This document shows, piece by piece, positions 11,038-20,057 of a DNA stretch of 64,000 nt. The translations under genes and the position numbers were made by a program. This DNA comes from Bradyrhizobium sp. CB2312. Its GTDB lineage: Bacteria; Pseudomonadota; Alphaproteobacteria; Rhizobiales; Xanthobacteraceae. The notes below the pieces were generated by a model, which worked only from the letters and a program-made list of their open reading frames with translations, was not told the origin of the DNA and did no database searches. The stretch is taken from assembly GCF_029714425.1 (NCBI RefSeq), contig NZ_CP121668.1, forward strand, positions 7,833,501 to 7,897,500. Direction: 5' to 3'. The first letter of the stretch is position 1; the number at the start of each line of letters is the position of its first letter.

Positions 11038-12345
11038 GTGTTTCGCAGAACAGCGTCGTCGACGAAGGGAAACAATTTCCTTCGCGTCATCAAGCTCGTC
11101 TCGCCTTTCGTGATGGTCGTCGTGCTCCAGGCGGCGATCGCGGGATTCAGTCTCGAAGTGATGTCCTCGGTCCGCGCCTATGTCGCGGGCGAAGCGCTGT
11201 GGTCGCGCTCGCAGAAGAACGCCGTCTACTTCCTCAATCTCTATCTGCATTCGGGCAAGGCCAGCCAGTTCGCACATTATCAGGCCTCGCTCGCCGTTCC
11301 CATCGGCGACGAGTTCGCGCGCTGGGCGCTCGAGAGCCGTCCAGTCGACGTCGAGGCCGCCCGCATCGGCTTCCTGCAAGGCGGCAACCATCCCGACGAC
11401 GTCCCGGGATTGATCTGGCTGTTTCGCTATTTCAATGGCGTCAGCTTCCTCCAGGAAGCGATCCGCGAGTGGGCCGCCACCGACCCCATGCTGCTGGAGC
11501 TGAGCGTGTTCGGCGAGGTGATCCGGTCCGAGCTGGAGAACGGCCCTGTTCAGGACAAGGGCCGCCTGCAATTCCTGTCGTCGCGGCTCTCGGACCTCAA
11601 CGCCCAATTCACGGTGCATGCCAACCGCTTCTCCACCGTCCTCGGCGAAGGCTCCCGCGCCATCAAGGTGACGCTGACCTGCATCAACATCGTCACTGCG
11701 GCGATGCTGATCGTGCTCCTGGTCTGGCACACGCGGCGACTGGTGCTGCAACGACAGGCATTCGAGGACGCCTTGCATGCCGAGAAGGAGCGCCTCGCCT
11801 TTCAGGCTTCGCACGACTGGTTGACCGGCCTTTCCAACCGCCGCGCCTTCGAGGCGCGTCTGCAAAGCGAGCTGGACAACATCGCGGCGGGTCCGCTGGC
11901 ATTGATCCTGCTCGACCTCGACCAGTTCAAGAGCGTCAACGACAGCTGCGGCCATCTCGCCGGCGACCGCCTGCTCTGCCAGGTTTCGCGGCTGCTGCAA
12001 CAGAACCGGCGACCGCATGATCTGGTGGCCCGGCTCGGCGGTGACGAATTTGGTCTGATCCTGCCGCAGTGCTCGCCCTCGAGCGCCGTGGACATCGCCG
12101 AACGGCTGCGCCGGTCACTCGAATCGTTCAGCTTCGCCTGGGACGATCGTTGCTTTGCAGTGACGGCGAGCGTCGGCGTCACCTGCATTGCGGATCGCGA
12201 CACCACGCTCGAAGACGCGATGCGGCGCGCGGACGCCGCCTGCTATCGCGCCAAGGAAAAGGGACGCAACCGGGTCCAGGTCGACACCGAGGGAGCGGAC
12301 GTCGTCCTCGTCGCCGGCCGGCGGCGCGAGGCTGTCCGCGCCTGA
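11038..12345 (+). CDS. membrane-anchored GGDEF diguanylate cyclase
   Basis: Two transmembrane helices (VSPFVMVVVLQAAIAGFSL near the start and VTLTCINIVTAAMLIVLLVW about residue 225) flank a periplasmic sensor of about 185 residues without a recognised family. A GGDEF domain follows: HDWLTGLSNRRAFE, DLDQFKSVNDSCGHLAGD and the active-site loop RLGGDEFG. An intact GGDEF implies cyclic-di-GMP synthesis. The RxxD inhibitory site is not obvious. The GTG at 11038 is chosen; an in-frame ATG at 10885 would add 51 residues before the first helix with no family likeness. Confidence 0.88.
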   Translation: MFRRTASSTKGNNFLRVIKLVSPFVMVVVLQAAIAGFSLEVMSSVRAYVAGEALWSRSQKNAVYFLNLYLHSGKASQFAHYQASLAVPIGDEFARWALESRPVDVEAARIGFLQGGNHPDDVPGLIWLFRYFNGVSFLQEAIREWAATDPMLLELSVFGEVIRSELENGPVQDKGRLQFLSSRLSDLNAQFTVHANRFSTVLGEGSRAIKVTLTCINIVTAAMLIVLLVWHTRRLVLQRQAFEDALHAEKERLAFQASHDWLTGLSNRRAFEARLQSELDNIAAGPLALILLDLDQFKSVNDSCGHLAGDRLLCQVSRLLQQNRRPHDLVARLGGDEFGLILPQCSPSSAVDIAERLRRSLESFSFAWDDRCFAVTASVGVTCIADRDTTLEDAMRRADAACYRAKEKGRNRVQVDTEGADVVLVAGRRREAVRA

Positions 12346-12351
12346 CGCGGC

Positions 12352-12972
12352 TCACCGCGGGCTGGGGATCCCAAGGCCGGCCAAATGCGTGTCCAGGAAC
12401 TGCTCGACCTGCTGGCGCAGCATCTGCGATGGCACGGCCACCATGCGCTCCTCCAGGCCGAGCGAGATGATGCCATGCACGGCCGAAAACAGCGTGCGCG
12501 AGAGCAGCGCGATCTTCACGTCGTCCGCATCCGGTAGCACCCGCACCAGGGGCGGATGCATCAGCGCGAAGGCATCCATCACCATCTGAAGGATGTCGTC
12601 CGGATATGGCCGGTCGTCCTCCATCCGGTGCTCGAACAGCGAGCGCAGCAGATTGGCGTGCGCGGCGAAGAAGTCGAGATAGGTTTCGGCCAGCCCGTAG
12701 AGCTGGCGAACGGGATCCTCGGTCGGAACCCCGCGCAGCTGCAGGGTCAGCGCCTGGACGGTCTCTCGGTTGACGGTCAGGATCACCCCGTCGAAGTCGC
12801 CGAACTCGTTATAGACGCTGCCGACCGAGCAGCCGGCAGCCTCCGCGACGTCCCGAACCTTCAACGATCTCAAGCCTTTAGTAGCAATAATGGTGCGGGC
12901 GATCTCCAGGATCTGGAGCCGTCGCCGATTTTTTTTCTGACCCCGCAGCGATTCTTCTTGAACATTGTTCAT
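12352..12972 (-). CDS. TetR-family repressor
   Basis: A 206-residue TetR/AcrR-type protein: the helix-turn-helix is within ILEIARTIIATKGLRSLKVR and VAEAAGCSVGSVYNEFGDFD, and the C-terminal helical ligand domain includes LYGLAETYLDFFAAHANLLR. The start MNNVQEESLRGQKK at 12972 was chosen because an upstream in-frame ATG (13320) would run the protein across the divergent gene. One of two identical palindromic operators overlaps this start codon, so it very likely represses itself and the divergent gene at 13024. Confidence 0.9.
   Translation of the reverse strand: MNNVQEESLRGQKKNRRRLQILEIARTIIATKGLRSLKVRDVAEAAGCSVGSVYNEFGDFDGVILTVNRETVQALTLQLRGVPTEDPVRQLYGLAETYLDFFAAHANLLRSLFEHRMEDDRPYPDDILQMVMDAFALMHPPLVRVLPDADDVKIALLSRTLFSAVHGIISLGLEERMVAVPSQMLRQQVEQFLDTHLAGLGIPSPR
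12959..12971. promoter_or_regulatory. TetR operator copy 1
   Basis: A perfect 13-bp palindrome TGAACATTGTTCA overlapping the tetR start codon. An identical copy lies 30 bp away (12989-13001), about three helical turns, so dimers on both sites would face the same side of the DNA. Occupancy here would block tetR itself. Confidence 0.8.
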
Positions 12973-12988
12973 TTTCAAGCTACTCACG

Positions 12989-13001
12989 TGAACATTGTTC
13001 A
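12989..13001. promoter_or_regulatory. TetR operator copy 2
   Basis: The second perfect copy of TGAACATTGTTCA, 30 bp centre to centre from copy 1 and about 10 bp upstream of the Shine-Dalgarno of the gene at 13024. It is placed to control both divergent genes. Confidence 0.8.
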
Positions 13002-13023
13002 ACTTAACCCGGAGACCTGCAAA

Positions 13024-13290
13024 ATGCAAACCCTCGCTGTTGATATCGCCTCGACCTTCGTCGATGACGCCGCCGCTCTCGTGACCGGCCTTGGCCGCGC
13101 CCTGCTGCGGTTCGCCATGGCCCCGATCGATCGCATCGCCAATGCCTGCGACATTGCCGGCGTGCTCGCCGAACGGCGCGCGACCTTCCGGATGTGGCAG
13201 GCCAGTCGCACCCGCGCCCGCCACGAAGGCCGCCGGTTTAGCCTGCTCCGCCGCTTCTCGCCCTTTCGCCACCTCGCCCATCTCACCTGA
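13024..13290 (+). CDS. small hypothetical protein divergent from tetR (88 aa)
   Basis: It starts MQTLAVDIASTFVDDAAALV after a GGAG Shine-Dalgarno at 13011. The first half is amphipathic or hydrophobic (ALLRFAMAPIDRIANACDIA). The second half is strongly basic (about 16 Arg/Lys/His, e.g. RMWQASRTRARHEGRRF), which suggests membrane-surface or nucleic-acid contact. No family is recognised. It shares the operator pair with the TetR repressor and is likely its main target. Confidence 0.6.
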   Translation: MQTLAVDIASTFVDDAAALVTGLGRALLRFAMAPIDRIANACDIAGVLAERRATFRMWQASRTRARHEGRRFSLLRRFSPFRHLAHLT

Positions 13291-13640
13291 GGCGACGGGT
13301 TCGGAGCGGCTAGAATGCAAGGGCCAGTTGCAACAAAGGACTCACCACGTCCCGACATTCGCAGCCCAACCCGCAATCCTCGGCGATGCGGTTCACTTTT
13401 CCTCGCCGTCCGGCGCGATATCCCCGACAGGTGCGGCCCTTCCCCCCGAAGTGCGGCCGTGACCAGATATTTGCGAACCTAACGAGATCACTTGGAGACC
13501 AACAGGATCGGAGGACCGGGGGGACAGAGCAGGCGGTGACCGTCGTCACACTGCAATGTTTCGTCGCATACCCTTCTGGTCGTGACGTCTCACCAACAGC
13601 GTAACAACCGCAGGCTGCCTTTTTCAAAACAGGACTCGTC
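13291..13640. other. intergenic region upstream of the acyltransferase fusion gene
   Basis: No convincing gene is seen. The stretch must hold the promoter for the 3.4-kb gene at 13641. Open frames on the minus strand run into and antisense to that gene and lack coding character. Confidence 0.5.
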
Positions 13641-16600
13641 ATGATCAGGGATTTGATGTCGTCACGCCGCTTTGCGCCGCTGTTCTGGGCGCAGTTCTTC
13701 TCGGCGCTCAATGACAACGTGCTCAAGAACGCACTCGTCATCATCCTGCTTTACAGTGCCGCGACCGGCCACGGCGATGCCCTGGTGACAGTGGCAGGCG
13801 CCGTCTTCATCTTCCCCTATTTCATCCTGTCCGGGCTCGGCGGCCAGCTCGCCGACAAATACGTCAAATCCGTCGTCGCAAGGCGGCTCAAATTCGCCGA
13901 GATCTTCGCCGCGGCCTTTGCCGCCGCCGGCTTCTTCCTGCACTCGGTGCCGCTGCTGTTTGCAGCGCTGGCGCTGTTCGGCATCATCGCCGCCCTGTTC
14001 GGCCCCGTGAAATATTCCATGCTGCCGGACCAGCTCGAGCTCGGCGAGCTCGCGACCGGCAACGCGCTGGTCGAAGGCGCGACCTTCATGGCCATCCTGC
14101 TCGGCACCGTCGCCGGCGGCCAGTTCGTGGCGGGCTCCGCGCATATGGGCTGGGTCGCATCGGCCGTGGTCGTGCTGGCCCTGTTGTCCTGGGCCTTCGC
14201 CTCGCGCATTCCCGCGACCACGCCGTCTGCCCCCGATCTGCCCGTCAACGCCAATCCCTGGACCTCGACGCTGAGCCTGCTGAGGACGTTGCACGCCGAC
14301 CACCGGCTGTGGGACGGCACTGTGATCGTCTCCTGGTTCTGGCTGGTGGGCGCCATCGTGCTGTCGCTGCTGCCGGCCCTGATCAAGGAGGTCGTCGGCG
14401 GCACCGAGGGCGTGGTGACGCTGTGCCTTGCGATCTTCGCGATCGGCATCGCCATCGGCTCGCTGTTCGCGGCCAGTCTCAGCCACGTTCGCCCGAATCT
14501 TGCGCTGGTGCCGATCGGCGCCATCATCATGGGCTGCGCCGGCCTCGACCTCGCCTGGGCCATCGCCGTGACCACCAAGGGTCAGGACATCACCGCGGCC
14601 GGCTTCGCGACCTCGTTCGCCGGCCTGCGCATGCTCGCCGACTTCGTCGCCTTCGCGTTCGGCGGCGGCCTGTTCGTCGTTCCCTCCTTCGCGGCGGTGC
14701 AGGCCTGGTCGGCACCAAACGAGCGCGCCCGCATCATTGCCGCCGGCAATGTGCTGCAGGCCGCCTTCATGGTGGTCGGCTCGCTGTTCGTCGCGCTGCT
14801 GCAGGCTGCCGGATTGCATGTCGGCTGGATCTTCTTCGGCCTCGGCGTCGCCAGCTTCGGCGCGGTGTGGTTCGTGCTGACCAAGTGGGGCAAGGAAGGC
14901 GTGCGCGATTTCGGCGGGCTCTTGTTCCGCGCGCTGTTCCGCACCGAGGTTCGCGGGCTCGAGAACCTGCCGCCTCCCGGCACGCGCATGCTGATCGCGC
15001 CGAACCATGTCAGCCTGATCGACGGCCCGTTGCTGCACGCCGTGCTGCCGATCGACGCCAGCTTCGCGGTCGATACCGGCATCTCCAAGGCCTGGTGGGC
15101 CAAGCCCTTCCTGCGCGTAGTCAAGCACTACACCATGGACCCGACCAAGCCGCTCGCCGCACGCGACCTGATCAAGCTGGTCGCCGCCGGCGAGCCGGTG
15201 GTGATCTTCCCGGAGGGACGCATCACCGTCTCCGGCTCGCTGATGAAGGTCTATGACGGCACCGCGATGATCGCCGACAAGGCCGATGCCGTGGTCGTGC
15301 CGGTTCGCATCGAAGGCGCACAACGCTCGCATCTCAGCTACCTCAATGGCAGCCAGATCAAGCGCTCGTGGTTCCCGCGCGTGACGGTCACGATCCTGCC
15401 GCCGATCAAGCTTCCGATCGATGAGCAGCTGAAGGGCAAGGCGCGCCGCAATGCCGCGGGCGCCGCGCTCCAGGACGTGATGATCGATGCCCTGGTCAAG
15501 AACGCGATGCTCGACCACACGCTGTTCGAGGCGCTCGGCCACGCCTATCGCGACCGCGACACCGGCAAGGTGATCATCGAGGACGCGCTCGGCACCGAGC
15601 TGACCTATCGCAAGCTGATCCTCGGCGCGCAGGTGCTGAGCCGCAAGCTTGAGACCGGCACGGTGGCCGGCGAGAATGTCGGCGTGCTGCTGCCGAATTC
15701 GGCGGGCGTTGCCGTCGTCTTCATGGGCTTGCAAAGCATCGGCCGCGTCCCGGCGATGCTCAATTTCTCGGCCGGCCCGGTCAACGTCCTCGCCGCGATG
15801 AAGGCCGCGCAGGTCAAGACCGTGCTGACCTCGAAAGCCTTCATCGAGAAGGGCAAGCTCGACAAGCTGATGGCCGCGATCTCCGCGGAAGCGCGCGTGG
15901 TCTATCTCGAGGACGTCCGCGCCTCGATTGGCACGGCCGACAAGATCAAGGGCCTGCTCGCCGGCACCGCGCCGCGCGTCGCCCGTCAGGCGAACGATCC
16001 GGCCGTCGTGTTGTTCACGTCGGGTTCGGAAGGCACGCCCAAGGGCGTGGTGCTGTCCCATCGCAACATCCTCGCCAACGCGGCGCAGGCGCTGGCGCGC
16101 GTCGATGCCAACGCCAATGACAAGGTGTTCAACGTGCTGCCGGTGTTCCACTCCTTTGGGCTCACTGGCGGAATGATGATGCCGCTGCTCGCGGGCATTC
16201 CGATCTACATGTATCCCTCGCCGCTGCACTACCGCATCGTGCCCGAACTGATCTACCAGACTGGCGCGACGATCCTGTTCGGCACCGATACGTTCCTCAC
16301 CGGCTATGCGCGCTCGGCGCACGCCTACGACTTCCGCACCCTGCGCCTCGTGATCGCCGGCGCCGAGGCGGTCAAGGACCGCACGCGCCAGGTGTTCATG
16401 GAGCGCTACGGCATCCGCATCCTCGAAGGCTATGGCGTCACCGAGACCGCGCCGGTGCTGGCAATGAATACGCCGATGGCCAACCGTCCCGGCACGGTCG
16501 GCCGCCTCTCGCCGCTGATGGAAAGCAGGCTCGATCCGGTCCCCGGCATCGAGGAAGGCGGACGTCTCTCGGTGCGCGGACCGAACGTGATGCTGGGTTA

Positions 16601-17045
16601 CTTGCGGGCCGAAAATCCCGGCGTGCTCGAAAAGCTTCCCGAAGGCTGGCACGACACCGGCGACATCGTGTCGATCGACTCCGCCGGCTTCATCACCATC
16701 AAGGGCCGCGCCAAGCGCTTTGCCAAGATCGCAGGCGAGATGGTCTCGCTATCGGCGGTCGAAGCCATCGCGACGGCGCTGTGGCCGCAGGCAGCCTCGG
16801 TCGCCGTGTCGATCCCCGACCAGCGCAAGGGCGAGCGTATCGTATTGCTGACGACGGAGAAGAACGCCGAGCGCAGCGCGATGCAGGCCCAGGCCAAGAC
16901 GATCGGCGCGTCCGAGCTGACCGTTCCCGCGACAATCATGGTGGTCGACAAGGTGCCGCTGCTCGGCACCGGCAAGACCGACTATGTCACTGCAACCAAC
17001 ATGGCCCGCGAGCAGGCCTCCGCGCCGGAGCGCGAGGTTGCGTAA
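13641..17045 (+). CDS. three-domain MFS transporter / PlsC acyltransferase / acyl-ACP ligase (LplT-PlsC-Aas type)
   Basis: A 1134-aa fusion. Residues about 1-415 are a 12-helix MFS transporter like the lysophospholipid flippase LplT. About 430-620 form a PlsC/LPLAT acyltransferase with the HX4D motif NHVSLIDG (His456) and FPEGRITVSG (about 525). About 640-1130 form an AMP-binding acyl ligase with LFTSGSEGTPKGVVLSHRN (about 790), EGYGVTETAPV, the WHDTGDIV Asp and KTDYV near the end. In E. coli LplT and Aas (PlsC+ligase) are adjacent genes that flip and re-acylate lysophospholipids. Here the whole salvage route appears to be in one inner-membrane polypeptide. Confidence 0.93.
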   Translation: MIRDLMSSRRFAPLFWAQFFSALNDNVLKNALVIILLYSAATGHGDALVTVAGAVFIFPYFILSGLGGQLADKYVKSVVARRLKFAEIFAAAFAAAGFFLHSVPLLFAALALFGIIAALFGPVKYSMLPDQLELGELATGNALVEGATFMAILLGTVAGGQFVAGSAHMGWVASAVVVLALLSWAFASRIPATTPSAPDLPVNANPWTSTLSLLRTLHADHRLWDGTVIVSWFWLVGAIVLSLLPALIKEVVGGTEGVVTLCLAIFAIGIAIGSLFAASLSHVRPNLALVPIGAIIMGCAGLDLAWAIAVTTKGQDITAAGFATSFAGLRMLADFVAFAFGGGLFVVPSFAAVQAWSAPNERARIIAAGNVLQAAFMVVGSLFVALLQAAGLHVGWIFFGLGVASFGAVWFVLTKWGKEGVRDFGGLLFRALFRTEVRGLENLPPPGTRMLIAPNHVSLIDGPLLHAVLPIDASFAVDTGISKAWWAKPFLRVVKHYTMDPTKPLAARDLIKLVAAGEPVVIFPEGRITVSGSLMKVYDGTAMIADKADAVVVPVRIEGAQRSHLSYLNGSQIKRSWFPRVTVTILPPIKLPIDEQLKGKARRNAAGAALQDVMIDALVKNAMLDHTLFEALGHAYRDRDTGKVIIEDALGTELTYRKLILGAQVLSRKLETGTVAGENVGVLLPNSAGVAVVFMGLQSIGRVPAMLNFSAGPVNVLAAMKAAQVKTVLTSKAFIEKGKLDKLMAAISAEARVVYLEDVRASIGTADKIKGLLAGTAPRVARQANDPAVVLFTSGSEGTPKGVVLSHRNILANAAQALARVDANANDKVFNVLPVFHSFGLTGGMMMPLLAGIPIYMYPSPLHYRIVPELIYQTGATILFGTDTFLTGYARSAHAYDFRTLRLVIAGAEAVKDRTRQVFMERYGIRILEGYGVTETAPVLAMNTPMANRPGTVGRLSPLMESRLDPVPGIEEGGRLSVRGPNVMLGYLRAENPGVLEKLPEGWHDTGDIVSIDSAGFITIKGRAKRFAKIAGEMVSLSAVEAIATALWPQAASVAVSIPDQRKGERIVLLTTEKNAERSAMQAQAKTIGASELTVPATIMVVDKVPLLGTGKTDYVTATNMAREQASAPEREVA

Positions 17046-17089
17046 GGCTCAGGATCGTCGCACCGGCGGATGCCCGGTGCGACGGTCCT

Positions 17090-17656
17090 TCACTTGAGCA
17101 GAAGATAGCGAACCGGGTTGTCGTCGCACTGCCCTGCACCGCACTCCAGCGCGGTCGACAGCAGATTTGCGGCGACCAGCAACACGAAGATCGCGAACGC
17201 CGCATTCGATGCCGGCCCACCCATCGGCGCGTCGGCGTCCCGGTTGCCGGTGATATCCTTCAGGAGAAAGACGAGCGCGACATAGCAGACGATTCCGACC
17301 GCCGCGATCAGCGCCCAGGTATAGAAATGCAAGCCCAACAGCGTCGAACCGTAGCCGGGATCGCCGGGCGCGAGATGCAGCGACACCTGCCGCATCGAAA
17401 TGAACCCGGTGACGAGGCTCGCAACGAGGATCATCGCATAGTGCGACGGACGCTCGCCGAGACGCATGTTGAACAGAAATCCCATGCCGATCGCGATGAA
17501 CCCGGCCCGTTGCAGCAGGCAGAGCGGACAGGGCAACTCGCCGAGCGCCAGCTGATAGAAGAATGCGATCGTCAGGACCGACGAGATCCCGAGCAGCCCC
17601 AGCATATTCAGGATCGCTCCGACCGATCGCTGCCCGCTCATCCCTGTCGCGCCCAT
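17090..17656 (-). CDS. DsbB-family disulfide bond formation membrane protein
   Basis: A 188-aa protein with four or five hydrophobic helices (e.g. VGAILNMLGLLGISSVLTIA). The redox pair CPLC sits in LGELPCPLCLLQRAGF at the first periplasmic loop, as in DsbB. A second pair, C-GAGQ-C near the C-terminus, could be the partner cysteines. It probably reoxidises a DsbA-like protein with quinone. A start at the sixth codon (17641, MSGQRSV) is equally possible. It follows a 52-aa membrane protein that commonly travels with such DsbB variants. Confidence 0.85.
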   Translation of the reverse strand: MGATGMSGQRSVGAILNMLGLLGISSVLTIAFFYQLALGELPCPLCLLQRAGFIAIGMGFLFNMRLGERPSHYAMILVASLVTGFISMRQVSLHLAPGDPGYGSTLLGLHFYTWALIAAVGIVCYVALVFLLKDITGNRDADAPMGGPASNAAFAIFVLLVAANLLSTALECGAGQCDDNPVRYLLLK

Positions 17657-17666
17657 CTCGCCGCCG

Positions 17667-17825
17667 TCAGAACGAGAATTTCAGCGGATCGGTCGCGTGG
17701 TGGAAGAACCATGCGACCGTCACGACGATGGTTGCGCTCCAGAGCGCATAGCTCAGTCCCGCGCGCGAACGCCAGACCGACGCGCAGCCTGCGAGCGCCA
17801 GCAGAAAGGGCAGAAACATGTACAT
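17667..17825 (-). CDS. small membrane protein, DUF5993-like
   Basis: 52 residues (MYMFLPFLLALAGCASVWRS then a second helix ALWSATIVVTVAWFF), i.e. two transmembrane segments and little else. It lies 10 bp upstream of the DsbB-family gene on the same strand, and by recollection DUF5993 proteins have this size and neighbour. An in-frame ATG at 17855 would add ten residues. Role unknown, probably an accessory to the thiol oxidase. Confidence 0.6.
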   Translation of the reverse strand: MYMFLPFLLALAGCASVWRSRAGLSYALWSATIVVTVAWFFHHATDPLKFSF

Positions 17826-17897
17826 GAGCGTGGGCCCCCCAAGCGATTCGCGCATCGCGCGAACCGGCTCAAGAGATACGTCAGCGCCGAACGCCCC

Positions 17898-19004
17898 TCA
17901 AGAGCCGGCTTCGCTGCGCCGCTCCTGCGCATAGCGCACCAACGCCACGAAGCGATAGATGCCGTGCACGAACTTGCCATAGGGCATGGTGATGAACAGC
18001 GCGAACACCGTGCCGAGATGCAGCGCCAGCAGCGGCCCCATGGCGGCGGTCTCGCGCAGGACGAGAAGCAGCATGCCGGTGAGGCCGGTCAGGAACAGCA
18101 TGGCGATGAAGCCGACATCCATGCCGTAGCGGTTCTCGTCGAGCAATGCCGGATCGCGCCGCATCTTGGCCGTGAACAGGCCGATCGGACCGACAATGAG
18201 GCCGATGCCACCGAGCGTGCCGAGCACCACGGGCAGATCCCACAGAGGATACGGCGCCTCGCGGCCAAGCAGATAGTGGTACAGCGTGGCGATCGAGGTC
18301 GCGGCAAAGCACAGCAGGAAGCCGTAGAACGTCAGATGGTGATACAGCTTGCGCTTATCGGTCGGCTTGTCGTCCTCGTTGTAGCAACCGACGCCGCCGC
18401 CATGGAGATAGCGCAGCTCGCCGGCATCGCGGATCGCCTGGAAGATCGAGCCGCCGTCGGCATGCCGACCGATCGGCGTGCCGATATCACGCCAGAACGC
18501 GCGCACGCTCATGACGAGGGCCAGGATCGCGTAGAGGAAGGCGGCGCTGAACAGCGCGGCCATCGCGTTATGCGGCATCAGTCTATAGAAGGCGCCGGGA
18601 CCGGTGTGGACGCCGAACAAAACGTTGCGGTCGTTGAGCGCCGCGAAGCCGAGAATGAAGGCCGCCATGCTGAGCGCGGCAATGATGCTGATGACGAGCC
18701 CATTGCGCGCGAAGGCGCCGGAGAGCGCCTGCGGCCAGGCATAGGCCGCATAGGATTCGGCGCGCGCAACCGCGAGCGTTTTCGGGACGTTGACGTTGAA
18801 CTCGTGCGGCGGCGAGAACTGGCAATCGACGTAGCAGGCGCCGCAGGAATGGCAGAGATTGGCGAGGTAGTTGAGGTCGCCGTCGGAGAAAGCGCGGCGC
18901 ATCTCCATCGCCGGAAACACCGCGCAAAGACCTTCGCAGTAGCGGCAGGAATTGCAGACCGTCATCAGACGGTCGGCCTCGTCCAAAATTCTGGTTCCGT
19001 GCAT
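17898..19004 (-). CDS. tcuB: TcuB-like 4Fe-4S membrane protein (tricarballylate/citrate utilisation)
   Basis: 368 aa. Two ferredoxin-like clusters lie at the N-terminus: CNSCRYCEGLCAVFP (about residues 17-31) and CHSCGACYVDCQFSPPHEF (about 51-69). About six transmembrane helices follow. In Salmonella TcuB takes electrons from the flavoprotein TcuA into the respiratory chain. Here it is the last gene of a tcuA-esterase-tcuB operon and starts 4 bp after the esterase stop. Substrate specificity for tricarballylate is inferred from family only. Confidence 0.9.
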   Translation of the reverse strand: MHGTRILDEADRLMTVCNSCRYCEGLCAVFPAMEMRRAFSDGDLNYLANLCHSCGACYVDCQFSPPHEFNVNVPKTLAVARAESYAAYAWPQALSGAFARNGLVISIIAALSMAAFILGFAALNDRNVLFGVHTGPGAFYRLMPHNAMAALFSAAFLYAILALVMSVRAFWRDIGTPIGRHADGGSIFQAIRDAGELRYLHGGGVGCYNEDDKPTDKRKLYHHLTFYGFLLCFAATSIATLYHYLLGREAPYPLWDLPVVLGTLGGIGLIVGPIGLFTAKMRRDPALLDENRYGMDVGFIAMLFLTGLTGMLLLVLRETAAMGPLLALHLGTVFALFITMPYGKFVHGIYRFVALVRYAQERRSEAGS

Positions 19005-19008
19005 GGCG

Positions 19009-20037
19009 TTACTTCGTCAAGCCCTTCGCCTCGAGCCATTTCTGGATCAGGCCCGCGACCTCGAGGTTGTTCTTGTCCATCATCACCATGTGCGAATTGC
19101 CCTTGATGCCAGCCTGCGGGAGGTCGACGATGTCGACGCTGCCGCCAGCCGCCTTGATGGCGTCCGCAAAGGCGATGCCGTTGGCGCGGATTTTTGGCCA
19201 ACGCGAATCGCGCTCGATATAGTCGCCATAGATGATGAGGGTCGGGATGTTCTTCAGCACATCCGCCTTGGCGAGATCGCCAATGCCGGCCGGCTCGATC
19301 GCAATCAGCGCCTTGACCTTGTCGGGCCGAGCTTGCGCAACCTTGAAACCGAAGGTGCCGGCCTGGCTGTGGAACAGGAGCACCGAGGGACCGACGCGGT
19401 CGATCTCGGCGATATAGGCCGCGATGGTCGCATCATCCGTCGTGGTCCAGCGCGGCACATTCTGCTTGACGAAGTTCTCGTAGCCCTCGACCGGAAACTG
19501 GTTTCCCGGCAGCACCTTCCGCTTGGCGGGGTCGGGATCGTAGGAGTTCGGCCCGTCGCCGATGCGGAAGCGCTCGAACGGATTGGCCGTGGTGAGGAAG
19601 ACCGGCTCACCCTTGAAGATGTCGGGGTATTGCGCCCAACCTGCGCGCCCACGCTCCACCGCATCGGAATTGTAGACCGCCCATCCCTTGCGCAGGAAAT
19701 AGTTCAGCCAGCCTTCGCGTCCATCGGGCGTGGTCTCGTAGGTGACGCCGGTCAGTCCGCCGCCGTGCCACATCATCAGCGGATAGGCGCCCTTCTCGTT
19801 GGCCGGCAGGAAATATTGCACATACATCTGCTCGACCTGGTAGGTGCCGTTAGGATCGACCTTGGCCGGCACGCCGCCAGGCGCAAACACAACCTCCCTC
19901 ACCGGCTTGCCGGAGATTTCGACAAGACGCCCGCCGACATGGAACGAGCCCATATCGCGCAAGGTGATCGGCTCGGCGGCGCGGGCGTGGCCGATCGTGA
20001 GCAGCGCCGCAATCGAAGCAATGGCAAGGCGTGACAT
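19009..20037 (-). CDS. periplasmic alpha/beta-hydrolase (esterase) within the tcu operon
   Basis: 342 aa with a signal peptide (MSRLAIASIAALLTIGHARA). Alpha/beta-hydrolase features are MMWHGGGLTG (oxyanion region), the nucleophile elbow FHSQAG, a strand-turn LIIYGDYIERD that can hold the acid, and GNSHMVMMD with the catalytic His. It lies between TcuA and TcuB, where the classic locus has a transporter, so it may release a carboxylic acid substrate from an ester in the periplasm (inference). Confidence 0.85.
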   Translation of the reverse strand: MSRLAIASIAALLTIGHARAAEPITLRDMGSFHVGGRLVEISGKPVREVVFAPGGVPAKVDPNGTYQVEQMYVQYFLPANEKGAYPLMMWHGGGLTGVTYETTPDGREGWLNYFLRKGWAVYNSDAVERGRAGWAQYPDIFKGEPVFLTTANPFERFRIGDGPNSYDPDPAKRKVLPGNQFPVEGYENFVKQNVPRWTTTDDATIAAYIAEIDRVGPSVLLFHSQAGTFGFKVAQARPDKVKALIAIEPAGIGDLAKADVLKNIPTLIIYGDYIERDSRWPKIRANGIAFADAIKAAGGSVDIVDLPQAGIKGNSHMVMMDKNNLEVAGLIQKWLEAKGLTK

Positions 20038-20057
20038 GGTTGCTCCCTTTAGCTTTT

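Noticed and set aside
12556..13023. In-frame extension of the 88-aa gene upstream to 12556
   Set aside because: It runs antisense to tetR and over both operators; the Shine-Dalgarno at 13011 and ATG at 13024 give a natural start.
13662..16652. A 996-codon open frame on the minus strand
   Set aside because: It lies wholly antisense to the LplT-PlsC-Aas fusion, is rich in Arg/Gly/His/Asp as expected from the complement of GC-rich codons, and shows no family motif.
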